This document shows, piece by piece, positions 33,565 to 43,293 of a stretch of DNA of 59,645 nucleotides (positions are counted from its first letter, which is position 1; each line of letters starts with the position of its first letter). The notes beneath the pieces were generated by a model that saw only the letters and a list, made by a program, of their open reading frames with translations, searched no databases and was not told where the DNA came from. The translations under genes and the position numbers were made by a program. The DNA is from Spirochaetota bacterium (GTDB lineage Bacteria; Spirochaetota; UBA4802; JAGODF01). The DNA lies in assembly GCA_026419015.1 (NCBI GenBank), contig JAOAAF010000004.1, positions 287 to 59,931 of the forward strand, in the 5' to 3' direction.

Positions 33565-34797
33565 ATGAATTCGCATGATCTGAAAAGAATACTTAAGGGG
33601 ATAAATATTTTTGAAGGGATGAACGAGAATCTCCTGGACGAGATTACCCCAATTCTTAAACCGATGAAATGTACCGCGGGAGAGACAATTATTCGCGAGG
33701 GCGATCCAGGCGAAGCGATGTATATCATCAAAAGTGGCGCGGTGAAAATAACAAGGGCGGATGAGGAAGGGGATGAGATATTCATAAGTTTGCTTGCAGG
33801 AGGAACGTATTTTGGCGAATTCTCTTTGATCGATAATCTCACGCGTTCTGCCAGCGTGACTGCCATTGAAGAAAGCGAAATCTTCCAACTCGACAAAAAA
33901 GATTTCGATGTCCTCCTTGCCAAAAATCTCGATTTGGCATTATTGTTTTACAAAAACTGCCTGAAGGAAACATTTGCGCGCTTTCGCACTGCGTTGGCAA
34001 ACATTACGTTTTCGCAGCATACTCTTCGCGAAAAAACAGCAGAACTCGAGCTAATAAATCGCGACCTCTCAGTGGCGCAGCAGATTCAAAGCGTGTTCAT
34101 TAACTCAGATATCATGGAAGAGAATCGCCAAATTCATCCTCGTATTCGACATGAATTCATTTATCATCCCTGCATTGAAGTCGGTGGCGACTTTATGAAT
34201 ATCGTAAAATTAGATGATGATCTCATTTCGGTGATCATTGCAGATGTCGAAGGACATGGTGTCACTGCTGCACTCGCGACAGGTATTTTAAAAAGCGCAT
34301 TTTCCATCCTCGTAGAAGAATATGGAAGAAAACCCGCACTTCTTATGACAAAGTTAAATCAGCATTTTTGCAAAGTACTTTCACGAAAGCTTTTCGCAAC
34401 AAGCTATTATGCCCTTATTGATTTTACAAAGGGAAAAATAACAACTGCGAAAGCAGGCCATCATCATCCCCTTTTTTGGAAAATGTCGCAGAATTCTTTT
34501 CTCCATATTGAGAATAGCGGTCCTGGATTTGGGCTTTTAGAGGAAGCGCAGTATGAAGAGTCAGAATACGAATTTGAAGCAAATGATCGTTTAATTTTTT
34601 TTACTGATGGGATTGTCGAACAAATGAATACGAATCACGAAATGTATGGGCACAAGCGGTTAAAACAGGTTGTTGAATCGCTAATAAAAGTAGAAGAAAA
34701 TGAAATTGCCCGAAAAATTTATAACGATGTTATTCAGTATGCACAGGGTGCACAAGTAGAAGACGACATCACCCTTTTGGTAATCGAATTTTTATAG
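33565..34797 (+). CDS. Cyclic-nucleotide-binding/SpoIIE-type PP2C phosphatase
   Basis: 410 residues. Residues ~1-125 form a cNMP-binding domain (GETIIREGDPGEAMYIIKSG, GTYFGEFSLIDNLTRSASV). A coiled-coil linker leads to a SpoIIE/RsbU phosphatase (~180-410) with EVGGDFMNI, IADVEGHGVTAALATG, AGHHHPLFW and FTDGIVEQMN, the metal-binding Asp being present. Such proteins dephosphorylate STAS anti-anti-sigma factors; the STAS protein at 1578-1901 is a candidate substrate. A cAMP or c-di-GMP-like signal would act on the N-terminal domain; the ligand is unknown. Confidence 0.92.
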   Translation: MNSHDLKRILKGINIFEGMNENLLDEITPILKPMKCTAGETIIREGDPGEAMYIIKSGAVKITRADEEGDEIFISLLAGGTYFGEFSLIDNLTRSASVTAIEESEIFQLDKKDFDVLLAKNLDLALLFYKNCLKETFARFRTALANITFSQHTLREKTAELELINRDLSVAQQIQSVFINSDIMEENRQIHPRIRHEFIYHPCIEVGGDFMNIVKLDDDLISVIIADVEGHGVTAALATGILKSAFSILVEEYGRKPALLMTKLNQHFCKVLSRKLFATSYYALIDFTKGKITTAKAGHHHPLFWKMSQNSFLHIENSGPGFGLLEEAQYEESEYEFEANDRLIFFTDGIVEQMNTNHEMYGHKRLKQVVESLIKVEENEIARKIYNDVIQYAQGAQVEDDITLLVIEFL

Positions 34798-35303
34798 GAG
34801 TAGCTTGTGCGATTTTCCCAATTTCATCTGCCACAACTGCAAAGCTGCGACCGTATTCACCAGAATCCCAACGCATCGTTTTGTTAAAAAATCAACTATT
34901 AATTATTTATAATACATATTGCGAAAAATGTATATTTATAAATAAATGGAGCGAACCGCATCTAAACGCTTATGCCGAATAATTACGGATTATGATTTCA
35001 TAGATATGCAATATACATAGTGTAGTTTTGCCTCTGATGCATGCAACAGTTTGAGTTATTTTTACAACAAGTAACCGTATAATGAAACTCAGATTTTTAA
35101 CGGAGGTATGGAAGAATTATGTATCCATAGCTATTTGCGCCAATGGTTTTTAAACTAGCATGATAGCATTCAGTTTTGCCTCAAACAAAATAAATTATTT
35201 TAAAAAAATTATTCTTTTCATGTATAAAAATTTTAATAAAATAGAATATTTTAATATATTTTTATGAAAATTTATTATTATTTATATTACGAAAATATTT
35301 TTA

Positions 35304-35331
35304 TTGACACAAAATAATATAATAATATTAT
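35304..35331 (+). promoter_or_regulatory. Promoter of the beta-barrel protein gene
   Basis: TTGACA (35304-35309) and TATTAT (35326-35331) with a 16-base spacer inside an A/T-rich tract. It predicts an mRNA leader of about 140 bases. Confidence 0.6.
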
Positions 35332-35385
35332 TTGTATTATTATCTTAGCAAAATTCTACATGTTTGATGAAGTGCGCAGCATAAC

Positions 35386-35410
35386 TATATCGCTCACAGA
35401 CGGCGATATA
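35386..35410 (+). promoter_or_regulatory. Inverted repeat in the leader of the beta-barrel gene
   Basis: TATATCGC (35386-35393) and GCGATATA (35403-35410) are a perfect 8-base inverted repeat with a 9-base loop, downstream of the predicted promoter and 70 bases before the gene. It could be an mRNA-stability hairpin or a protein-binding operator. Confidence 0.5.
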
Positions 35411-35480
35411 CTGAATGCGATGCTTTAGAAAGGGATAACTCTTCAAACATTATTTTTAAAATGAAGTATGGAGGATAAAG

Positions 35481-36251
35481 ATGAAAAAATTTTTCTCTAC
35501 TCTAATTTTTAGCGTCCTTTTTACATTTGCTTTTGTAGGTTTTGGATATCCTTGCTTTGATACGTTTCTTTTTATTCACAAAAAGTCAATGGTATATCCA
35601 ACAGGATATGTTGCAGCAGATGTGCTAGGGGAGTATTCTATCAATGACGCGCGCAGCGCTTCCCAAGATTCGTATTTTACAAATTATAACCTTTATTATG
35701 GCCTTGCAGATCGTTTTTCGGTTCAATTTGGGGTGAGTACTGTAGAAAGCACGCGTGAAGAATCTCAGAATGGCATCGATTCGTGGAGCATACGAGGAGT
35801 GTTCAATGCCCTCAATGTTGGAGGAGGGATGTATTTTCTCGATCTGATTCTCGAGCACCATACAGGTGTTGAAGCTGACGGTACCGTAAGCGTTTTTTCG
35901 ATTCCCAATATTTTCAACATTAACAACGTGATTTTGGTAATTCATCCTGTCTATGAGATTTCGAGAACATCGGGTACAAATGAATACATGTGGGGAGGAC
36001 ATGGTGGAATTTTTTATAATGTGAACAATCGCGGCATTATCGGTATAGGCGCTGAATATTCATCAACACAAAGCTCAAGCGCCCTTAACCGTCGGCTCAC
36101 CGAAGGCGAAGCGGCAGCAAGTCTCTTTGTGGGATTTAATTTCGGCAATCTCTATTTCCAAAACGAATTTGCCAAGGGGTTACAAAATTCTCGGGATTAC
36201 GGTTTTGCTGCGACGGTAAAATTGTTTCTCGATTTAGGAGTGCACATATAA
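35481..36251 (+). CDS. Exported beta-barrel-like outer-membrane protein
   Basis: 256 residues with a signal peptide (MKKFFSTLIFSVLFTFAFVGFG). The rest alternates aromatic and polar residues in short strands (FTNYNLYYGLADRFSVQFGVSTVES, GGMYFLDLILEHHTG, FVGFNFGNLYFQNEF) and ends in a short aromatic/hydrophobic strand, as in a small outer-membrane barrel. The family is not recognised. Monocistronic, with a long leader and a GGAGG ribosome site. Confidence 0.75.
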   Translation: MKKFFSTLIFSVLFTFAFVGFGYPCFDTFLFIHKKSMVYPTGYVAADVLGEYSINDARSASQDSYFTNYNLYYGLADRFSVQFGVSTVESTREESQNGIDSWSIRGVFNALNVGGGMYFLDLILEHHTGVEADGTVSVFSIPNIFNINNVILVIHPVYEISRTSGTNEYMWGGHGGIFYNVNNRGIIGIGAEYSSTQSSSALNRRLTEGEAAASLFVGFNFGNLYFQNEFAKGLQNSRDYGFAATVKLFLDLGVHI

Positions 36252-36275
36252 AAAATTTATTTTACGCAATTATAT

Positions 36276-36307
36276 CCTCAGGTGCGATATGTTAATCGCG
36301 CCTGAGG
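36276..36307. terminator. Hairpin between convergent genes
   Basis: CCTCAGGTGCGAT (36276-36288) and ATCGCGCCTGAGG (36295-36307) form a 13-bp stem with one G-U pair and a 6-base loop. The T run is poor, but the position between two stops fits a shared terminator. Confidence 0.7.
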
Positions 36308-36309
36308 TA

Positions 36310-38193
36310 TTATGCTCCTTCATTGAATTCGATTCTGATATTATACGTCCCTTCTTCAATGTGTTTTTGTAAATTTGGAAATGATTTTTCGAGCAAATGC
36401 AACATTGGGGAATTTTCAGCCAAAACGTATGCGGTAAAACCATGTAATCCTTCGCTTTTGCCAAGTAAGGTTAAATAGCTTAGCAGCTCTGTCCCAATTC
36501 CCTTATTTTGCCATTTATCCCGAACAGCAAAGGCAAGTTCGGCATAATGGCTATCTTTTTCTTTTATAAATTGCCCAATACCGACAAGATATTCGGTTTC
36601 CTCATCTTCAATGCATGCCAGAAGCACCATCTCGCGGGTATAATCGATCACAACAAATTCTTGGCGAGCAGGATGTGGAAAATCAAACCTCATGGAAAGA
36701 AATCTGCGATACATGCTTTTGTCGGAGAGAGAATAGAAAAAATCTTTAATAAGTGGCTCATCGCTAATTTTTACTGGGCGCAAATAGAGAGTTATGCCTT
36801 TCGAAGTAGTTCGCCGAGATTCGAGATGTCGAGGATACTCGCCAGCTTTACCAGGAATGTATGCCTGATCTCGATAAATGAGATTATGTCGCTTCGCTTC
36901 ATCAATAAGCCATGGTCGAAATTTAGGATGTGCGATTGCGATTAATGCCATTGCGCGCTCTCTTACATTTTTCCCATGCAGGTAAGCAATTCCATATTCC
37001 GTTACGACATAATGAACGTCACCTCGGTTTAAGGTTACTCCCGTACCGCTTTCCAAGAATGGTACAATGCGCGATATCGAATCATCGCGAGCAGTTGATT
37101 TTAGCACCAAAATGGTTTTCCCCCCTGGGGCAAATGTCGTTGCGCGCATAAAATCAGCGCTTCCCCCTATGCCGCTGTAAAATGTATTTCCTATCGACTC
37201 TGCTGTTGCTTGGCCTGTGAGATCAATTTGCAGTGCAGCATTAATTGCGGTCATATTATGAATTTGCGATATTATCGACGGATGATTGGTATAATCGATT
37301 GTACGAAATTCGATTGTCGGATTATCGTCGATGAATTTATATGTGGGCGCAGTGCCCATACAAAACGATGCAACAGTTTTCCCTCTATCGATTGTTTTCA
37401 TAGAATTATCAATAACACCATCGCGCAAAAGATCAACCATCGCATCGGTAAGTAGCTCGGAATGAATTCCTAAGTGCTTTTTGTTTTTAAGCTGCGATAG
37501 AATTGCGTTTGGCATGCTACCGTAGCCGATTTGTAGCGTGTCACCATCTCTCACAATCTTTGCGACGTAATTGCCAATTAACATTGCGGCTTCATCTTCA
37601 ACAGGCGGGTTAAATTCCAGAAGGGGTTCTTCGTATGGTACAATATAATCTATCTTTGAAAGGTGAATAAATGTATCGCCATGTACTCTTGGCATGAGTG
37701 GATTCATCTGAGCAACAATCACTCGTGACTTTTCGATTGCAGCTTTCGTAATGTCTACGCTTATTCCTAAGCTAACGTAGCCGTTTTTGTCGGGCACGGA
37801 TGTTTGAATAAGCGCGATGTCGAGAAAAATTCTGCCGCGACGAAAAAGTTCAGGTAATTTTGAAAGAAATATTGGAGTATAATCGGCAATGCCTTGGTTC
37901 ACTGCGTTTCTGCTGCTGGTGCTGATAAAAAAAGAATTGTGGCGAAAATTGTATGAGAATCGTTCGTCAGCATAAGGGGCAACCCCCATTGTCCAAATGT
38001 GAAACACTTCTGCTTCCGCAAATGCCTTTGGGTTTTCTTCAATGTAGTTAACGAGCGATTGTAAAAGATATTGCGGCTCTCCACAACCCGTGCTAAGAAA
38101 GATTCGATCTCCACGGCGGATATTCGAAAAGATTTCTTTCGGGGATAAAAATTTATTTGGGTACTTTTCTTTCCAAATGTCGATGGAATTCAT
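36310..38193 (-). CDS. Acetyl-CoA hydrolase/CoA-transferase fused to a GNAT acetyltransferase
   Basis: About 627 residues from the ATG at 38193, which overlaps the upstream stop (ATGA) and has a GGGGG ribosome site; a longer frame exists to 38226. Residues ~1-440 are an acetyl-CoA hydrolase/4-hydroxybutyrate CoA-transferase: LQIGYGSMPNAIL, GIHSELLTDAMV with the catalytic Glu, and GIGGSADFMR. Residues ~450-627 are a GNAT domain (LRPVKISDEPLIKDFF, DKWQNKGIGTELLSYL, the acetyl-CoA-binding loop). The first part moves CoA between acids; the second may acetylate a protein or small molecule. Fusions of these two domains are known in anaerobes. Last gene of a three-gene unit. Confidence 0.88.
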   Translation of the reverse strand: MNSIDIWKEKYPNKFLSPKEIFSNIRRGDRIFLSTGCGEPQYLLQSLVNYIEENPKAFAEAEVFHIWTMGVAPYADERFSYNFRHNSFFISTSSRNAVNQGIADYTPIFLSKLPELFRRGRIFLDIALIQTSVPDKNGYVSLGISVDITKAAIEKSRVIVAQMNPLMPRVHGDTFIHLSKIDYIVPYEEPLLEFNPPVEDEAAMLIGNYVAKIVRDGDTLQIGYGSMPNAILSQLKNKKHLGIHSELLTDAMVDLLRDGVIDNSMKTIDRGKTVASFCMGTAPTYKFIDDNPTIEFRTIDYTNHPSIISQIHNMTAINAALQIDLTGQATAESIGNTFYSGIGGSADFMRATTFAPGGKTILVLKSTARDDSISRIVPFLESGTGVTLNRGDVHYVVTEYGIAYLHGKNVRERAMALIAIAHPKFRPWLIDEAKRHNLIYRDQAYIPGKAGEYPRHLESRRTTSKGITLYLRPVKISDEPLIKDFFYSLSDKSMYRRFLSMRFDFPHPARQEFVVIDYTREMVLLACIEDEETEYLVGIGQFIKEKDSHYAELAFAVRDKWQNKGIGTELLSYLTLLGKSEGLHGFTAYVLAENSPMLHLLEKSFPNLQKHIEEGTYNIRIEFNEGA

Positions 38194-39323
38194 TTTGCAT
38201 TGCCCCCATGAACAGAATGAACGCATGGAATTTCAGTTATCACTACTTCAACGCCATAATGATCTGAAGGCAACATGCCGTCTTTTGCTTCATTGAAAAC
38301 GATTCGTGCGCTTTTGATGTGCTGTTCGGTGAAGTGCTTTGAAAGCAAAATGAAATCGATTCTCCGCGCAACGCTTCGATCGAATTCTGCTTCAAGTGAG
38401 GCAATCCCTTTTCGTAACCTTTTGCCATCGGCGCGATAGGGGGATCCATCGTAAAGTCGAGCATTACTATTCGTATGGGGATCCCATGTATAGCCCTTAC
38501 TTGTGGGGTTTTTCACCGCAAACGCATCGAGTAGGCTAAGATCGCGTATTAGCGTGCGGAAAGCTGGCGATTTGTCTGTTGTATTAAAATCGCCCGCAAT
38601 GATATATGGATGGTTATGCCGTATTGTAATTTCCTTTACAAATGAAAGCAATTGCAATATTTCGTTTTCTGTCTTTTGATATCCAATTTCTATCTCGCTC
38701 AAAATATCCTTTTTGCGTTCTGGAGGTAAATTTTCTTTAACTATCAATTCATCGATCTTTTTCTCAAGCCCTTCGTGGGGAATGAGAGCGAAATGCGCAT
38801 GGATGTTGAAAACAAGTAACGGTCTTTTATCGACGGTAACTTTTGTCACCACGATGTAGCGCGCAGAAGTTGTATGAAAGGAAAAGATCTCAGTTTGTAT
38901 TCCGCTTCCAGAAATTCTTCTACTCGCCACGTATTCGAGTTTGTGCTCTTTTTTCGAAAGCACGGCAAGCCCTTCGCTAAAATTTTGGGGAATACCAATT
39001 CCAAAAAATTTAATGCCACAGTTAGTGATCCTCCATTTGGAATGATAATTAAGCGCGCGAGAGAGTTTTTTCACATAATGGGGAATAGGATTTGCTTCTT
39101 GAATTGCTAAAATGTCAGGTGAATATGTCTTTACGTAATCGACAAAAATTCGAAATCGCATTTCTCGCTTTTCGCGCGTTTCATATTCATCAACTTCGAA
39201 AAAGGTTGCTCTGTTCATCCCATGCCATACATTGAACGAGATGATTTTAATATCATGGCCGAATAAGGATTGGATTGAAATCATAACCATAAGTAGCAAA
39301 AGAGATGGGAAGAGAGGTTTCAT
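38190..39323 (-). CDS. Exported endonuclease/exonuclease/phosphatase-family protein
   Basis: 377 residues with a signal peptide (MKPLFPSLLLLMVMISIQSLFG). The EEP fold motifs are all present: ISFNVWHGMN, ILAIQEANP (Glu for metal), IIAGDFNTTDKSPAF and SDHYGVEVVI at the end. Members cleave nucleic acids or phosphoesters, including sphingomyelin and inositol phosphates. A periplasmic or secreted location points to nutrient or lipid phosphoester cleavage, not DNA repair. The gene begins 2 bases after the upstream stop. Confidence 0.87.
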   Translation of the reverse strand: MKPLFPSLLLLMVMISIQSLFGHDIKIISFNVWHGMNRATFFEVDEYETREKREMRFRIFVDYVKTYSPDILAIQEANPIPHYVKKLSRALNYHSKWRITNCGIKFFGIGIPQNFSEGLAVLSKKEHKLEYVASRRISGSGIQTEIFSFHTTSARYIVVTKVTVDKRPLLVFNIHAHFALIPHEGLEKKIDELIVKENLPPERKKDILSEIEIGYQKTENEILQLLSFVKEITIRHNHPYIIAGDFNTTDKSPAFRTLIRDLSLLDAFAVKNPTSKGYTWDPHTNSNARLYDGSPYRADGKRLRKGIASLEAEFDRSVARRIDFILLSKHFTEQHIKSARIVFNEAKDGMLPSDHYGVEVVITEIPCVHSVHGGNAK

Positions 39324-39325
39324 AA

Positions 39326-40249
39326 TTAAAAGTCCCCTTCATAATCTAACATAAACGAGTGAGGAACACCTGTTATGGGTATTATTCTAATGGCAATTGG
39401 GCTGTAATCATTTGGTGCGATTGATGTTGCAGGAACGTAATTTCGGCCAATTCCGATTATTTTCTTTTCGCGATCGAAAACGGCGGCAATCATGCGAATC
39501 CGCTTCGCCGGTTTTTCGGATTTGTTAACTATTTCACCTCGTATTTCGTAGCCGGTAAATCGCAGTTTGTGAATTGTGCAATTTTGAAATTTCATCAAAG
39601 GCCTTTCATGAGCGGTGTAATAATACGGTAACTCTGGCTGGAATGTCGCTTCAACCCGTTCCCACTTCGGCACATGGGTAATGAGTACCGAAATTGGAGT
39701 TTCTTCTCCGGGGTAAAGTATTTCGCGAATAGAATATCCACGGTTTTGCGCAATTTTTTTCCCATCGCCGGAATACAGCGTAATGACCACCATGGGATAG
39801 CGAATTGGGGACTTTCCGGTATTTTTATAAATCCCTGCAAAATAACAGTTTCCAATGCTATCGGGAATCGCAACAATCTGATCAAACGATGCTGTCGGAG
39901 GCGAGGCGATGGAAATGTTCTCCGCATCGAATTGCGAGGGAGGTGAGGGTTTGATTTTTAAAATTGGTGTGCGGTTTGTGGTTGACATGCGGGAACGCCA
40001 AAAAACAACAAGCAATAAGCCCACAATGACAATGAGGAGAATCAACACCAGAAAAAATCTTTTCTGGGGCATGTTCGTGGAGAATTGCTTTTTGTAAGTC
40101 GGTGAAATGTCTGGCTCTATTATGTGAGTCGAACCGCAATAGCGGCATCTGTATTCAGTTTGTGAAATTTTTTCAAAATCGTTGCCCGCACAGTTTTCGC
40201 ACTTTAACGTGCGCACCAACTTCTCCGTTTTGTTGAAAATCTTATCCAT
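39326..40249 (-). CDS. Membrane protein with zinc ribbon and FxLYD-like domains
   Basis: 307 residues. N-terminal zinc ribbon (CENCAGNDF..CRYCG, Cys pairs near residues 18-21 and 34-37), a transmembrane helix near 65-86 (FFLVLILLIVIVGLLLVVFW), then two beta domains of FxLYD/DUF3426 type (GNCYFAGIYKNTGKSPIRYPMVVITLY and IRGEIVNKSEKPAKRIRMIAAVF). The zinc ribbon is cytoplasmic, the beta domains outside. The role is unknown. First gene of a three-gene unit. Confidence 0.75.
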   Translation of the reverse strand: MDKIFNKTEKLVRTLKCENCAGNDFEKISQTEYRCRYCGSTHIIEPDISPTYKKQFSTNMPQKRFFLVLILLIVIVGLLLVVFWRSRMSTTNRTPILKIKPSPPSQFDAENISIASPPTASFDQIVAIPDSIGNCYFAGIYKNTGKSPIRYPMVVITLYSGDGKKIAQNRGYSIREILYPGEETPISVLITHVPKWERVEATFQPELPYYYTAHERPLMKFQNCTIHKLRFTGYEIRGEIVNKSEKPAKRIRMIAAVFDREKKIIGIGRNYVPATSIAPNDYSPIAIRIIPITGVPHSFMLDYEGDF

Positions 40250-40413
40250 CGCGGCAAAAAAAATATGTCAAACGAAGTTCTCGGTCAAGATAATTTTTTT
40301 ACGTTCGCTTTCATAAGAAAGATGCGAATTTTTTCCATTTGACATTGAACTCAATAAGAAATATGATATCGCATAATACGCCGCGTATATATTCGCAGTG
40401 TGTGAGGTGTGCG

Positions 40414-41961
40414 ATGAAAAAAATATTCGATGCCGTAATGAAGCCGTATGGAGCAGCGAATTTTGAATTTCGCGAGCGCGTGCGCCTGTTTGTAAATCTT
40501 TGCATGATGGTCATACCGATTTTGGCAATTTTCTTTATTTTCATGAATACGGTGACTCATCGGCCTCTTGTTGACATGCTTAATATTGTGATCGTTGCAA
40601 TTGCATTTTTGATGATCATGGGTATTTTTATTATCTATCGTGGATATTACAATATTGCGGTAAACGCGTTCGCATTTGCCGTGATGGTTGGATTAATATT
40701 CAATGCATTGAGCACCGATGCAAAAGGTTCCGGCGGGCGATTTGTTGCCAGCATGTGTGCTTATTTTATGCCGATTTTTTTTAGCGCTCTTTTTTGCAAG
40801 ATGAACGCATATGTCGTTGTTTGGTTGTTAGGGTTTGGAGGAACGTTTTACTGCACACTCGTTTCGCAAAGCGTCGAGCATCAAGTAAAGCCGATCATTT
40901 TAGGCACAATGGGATTTACTCATATCGTGACGTTTCTCATTGGATACTTGCTTGTGCGCGTTCATGAAAAAGGGAGTTATCAACGCCAGCAGGAAAGCGA
41001 ACAAAAACAACAGTACCAGCAACACATCAATGAGGCGCTTATTCAGTCATTGCGCGAGGTGTCGGTGAAATTAGACGAGTCGTCCCACAAACTTGCGAAT
41101 AATGCCCTTGTTTTCGAGAAAAGTATTCAAAATGAAGCGGCATCGATTGAAGAAATTACTGCAACAATGGAAGAAATTTCGAGCGGTTCCGAAAATATAA
41201 GCGCACTCACCCGTATGCAGTTTGAAGCGATGGTTGACCTTGCAGCGATTATGAGCGAACTTGAAAACATCACAAATGAAATGGAACAGGTAAGCAAAGA
41301 GGCATTATTGCGCACACAGCGGATTGCAGAAAAAGCGCGGTTAGGCGAAGAGAGGATCGCACACATGGAACAGCGCATGCAAAACGTTTCTGCCACATCG
41401 GTTGAAATGGCTGGAATATTAAACATGATTAACGATATATCCGATCGCATTAACCTTCTCTCACTCAACGCAGCAATCGAAGCGGCACGTGCAGGAGATT
41501 ATGGAAGGGGGTTTGCAGTTGTGGCGGATGAAATATCGAAGCTTGCTGATCAGACATCGACGAGCGTAAAAGAAATTGCCCTGCTCATTCGAAAGAGCGA
41601 CGAAGAGGTACAAAAGGGGGTGACGGGTGTGCAGGAAACCGTAAAGATAATTCAGGAGATTTTAAAGGGTGTGGAGGAAAATAGCCAATTAATCGATAGT
41701 CTGAGCAAAAAAATGGATGTATACGTACAATCGAATAAGAAATCTCACGATGAGGTGAAAAAAGTCAAAAACCTTTCCGATGAGATTGACAATGCAATAC
41801 GCCAACAAAAGATTGCAGCTGAAGAAGTGGTGGGCACTGTGACGAATCTCAATCAGATGTCGCAAGCGATTGCCATTGCTGCAGAGGATCTCACTGCACA
41901 GTCGAAGAAAATTTTGGACATGGCAGAAGATGTGCGTTCAAAAATAACAACGCTTGTGTAA
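40414..41961 (+). CDS. Methyl-accepting chemotaxis protein with six-helix membrane sensor
   Basis: 515 residues from the ATG at 40414 (GAGGTG at 40404-40409); a longer frame to 40339 has no ribosome site. The N-terminal ~200 residues hold about six transmembrane helices with only short loops, so there is no periplasmic ligand domain. The rest is a coiled coil with the MCP signalling tip [21 protein letters not shown] and [16 protein letters not shown]. The sensor likely reads membrane state, membrane-soluble ligand or proton motive force. No CheA/CheW genes are in the window. Confidence 0.9.
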   Translation: MKKIFDAVMKPYGAANFEFRERVRLFVNLCMMVIPILAIFFIFMNTVTHRPLVDMLNIVIVAIAFLMIMGIFIIYRGYYNIAVNAFAFAVMVGLIFNALSTDAKGSGGRFVASMCAYFMPIFFSALFCKMNAYVVVWLLGFGGTFYCTLVSQSVEHQVKPIILGTMGFTHIVTFLIGYLLVRVHEKGSYQRQQESEQKQQYQQHINEALIQSLREVSVKLDESSHKLANNALVFEKSIQNEAASIEEITATMEEISSGSENISALTRMQFEAMVDLAAIMSELENITNEMEQVSKEALLRTQRIAEKARLGEERIAHMEQRMQNVSATSVEMAGILNMINDISDRINLLSLNAAIEAARAGDYGRGFAVVADEISKLADQTSTSVKEIALLIRKSDEEVQKGVTGVQETVKIIQEILKGVEENSQLIDSLSKKMDVYVQSNKKSHDEVKKVKNLSDEIDNAIRQQKIAAEEVVGTVTNLNQMSQAIAIAAEDLTAQSKKILDMAEDVRSKITTLV

Positions 41962-41982
41962 ATTTATTACGCGCGGTGCGTT

Positions 41983-42987
41983 TCATATTGACGGTTCAAG
42001 GCCATGATCGTTTTTGTCGGTGAGTATTTCAAATGCGGCGCGATGCTTTGTTTCAAGCACTACTGTGCGCGAAATTTTGCGCAGCGTTACTGTCATCCTG
42101 CACGATGCAATTTTTGAGTTGAGGCAAAATTTTACACCGCCAGGCGGATTGTAGTAGGGGAGGCATACAAAATCTTTTTTCTCGGCGCGAATTGTTCCTT
42201 GGAGAATGATGTCATTGTTTTTTGCGTGAAACTCCCAATTGAAATATGAAAACGAAGCGCGTCGAAACGTGCTAAGAAGGCTGTTAAGCGCAAATTCTTT
42301 GCCTTCGTAACGCAGCACGATTGGTGTGAAAAATGGGGTCCAGAGCGGACCAATTTTTATTTGAGCGGTTGCCAATTCCAGAAACGCATGGGAGTTATTA
42401 TCGAATCCCGCAACCTGACCCCACGCGTAATGATCGGTGTGTTTGCTCCCCCAATTGTGGTTTTCGCTGCCAATCCAGTTTTGCACAGAAATTTTTTTAT
42501 TATTAATTGTAATTGTCCCATTGAATGCAGCAAAAGGAAGACCCACAAGCACCTTTGCTTTTGGAAATGATTTTTCGTAATATGCCAGAGGGAAATCGAA
42601 AATGGGTTTTTCAGAACCGCGATAATGAAGTTCCCATCTCACCGCGACGTGAGCATGGGTTATTTCGCCTTTAAGATGTCCGCGTTGTAAAAAAGCATTT
42701 CCGATGTGCACATCGAATCCGCAATTTGTGAAACTGCAGTGCGATATTGGAATTTCCTTTTTTGCTGCAACATGTCGACCGCTTTCACCATCGAAAAATA
42801 CGAACCACAGTTCACCAATTGCGCGTTCAGGATTGTGATGTGGATTGAAGATTGTGTAGCGAATCCAAAATGCTAACGGCTTTTTGGGGTGATTTGCGCG
42901 AAGAAAATAACTTTCGTAGTGCCCTTTTCGCTGGCCTGGAATATAGCGGGTGTTATTATATGAAGAGGAAATTGTAAAGTTTTTCAT
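41983..42987 (-). CDS. CrtC/AttH/tocopherol-cyclase-like lipocalin-type protein
   Basis: 334 residues, rich in beta strands and aromatics, no signal peptide. The central IGSENHNWGSKHTDHYAWGQVAG resembles the D/E-H-x-W-G motif of the CrtC (hydroxyneurosporene synthase), AttH and tocopherol cyclase lipocalin-like superfamily, and the N- and C-terminal halves could be the two barrels. Members hydrate or bind isoprenoid-like lipids. No carotenoid genes lie nearby, so the substrate is open. Confidence 0.6.
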   Translation of the reverse strand: MKNFTISSSYNNTRYIPGQRKGHYESYFLRANHPKKPLAFWIRYTIFNPHHNPERAIGELWFVFFDGESGRHVAAKKEIPISHCSFTNCGFDVHIGNAFLQRGHLKGEITHAHVAVRWELHYRGSEKPIFDFPLAYYEKSFPKAKVLVGLPFAAFNGTITINNKKISVQNWIGSENHNWGSKHTDHYAWGQVAGFDNNSHAFLELATAQIKIGPLWTPFFTPIVLRYEGKEFALNSLLSTFRRASFSYFNWEFHAKNNDIILQGTIRAEKKDFVCLPYYNPPGGVKFCLNSKIASCRMTVTLRKISRTVVLETKHRAAFEILTDKNDHGLEPSI

Positions 42988-43293
42988 AAAAAATTTCCTT
43001 TTATTATGTAAGTTTATTCACACTCAATTTGATTTCGTCGGTATTCACATGATGTTTCAATTATGCCATTTTTTCATTGGTGATGTTTCTTTTTTCGTAT
43101 GCATGTAAGTATTACAAATTATTTGCCATTGCTCGATTGAAAAATTTTTTCTGTAAGTGCGAATTACCCAATATAGACTGCCGATTTATAGTATCAAATT
43201 TTTTAAATTTTTTTCAAGCAAAAAAATCATGGACAAAGAAAATATTGTCGTCACAAGTGAACAAAAATATTTTATTTCACGAGGGTCGTGTAC
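42988..43293. other. Divergent intergenic region before the activase gene
   Basis: A 306-base AT-rich gap with only a ribosome site (GAGGG at 43281-43285) recognised. No clear promoter pair, RNA gene or open frame. Confidence 0.45.

Larger units (their letters stand above)
34798..35480 (+). other. Long AT-rich intergenic region with a promoter and leader hairpin
   Basis: A 683-base gap with no convincing open frame. A promoter and a hairpin near its right end are listed separately. The part from about 35200 to 35345 is almost pure A/T, as seen in UP-element or bend sequences, but without repeats I can name. Confidence 0.5.

Noticed and set aside
35108-35158. 16-codon frame after GGAGG in the long intergenic region
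   Set aside because: The ribosome site is only one base from the ATG and the peptide has no meaningful pattern or gene directly behind it.
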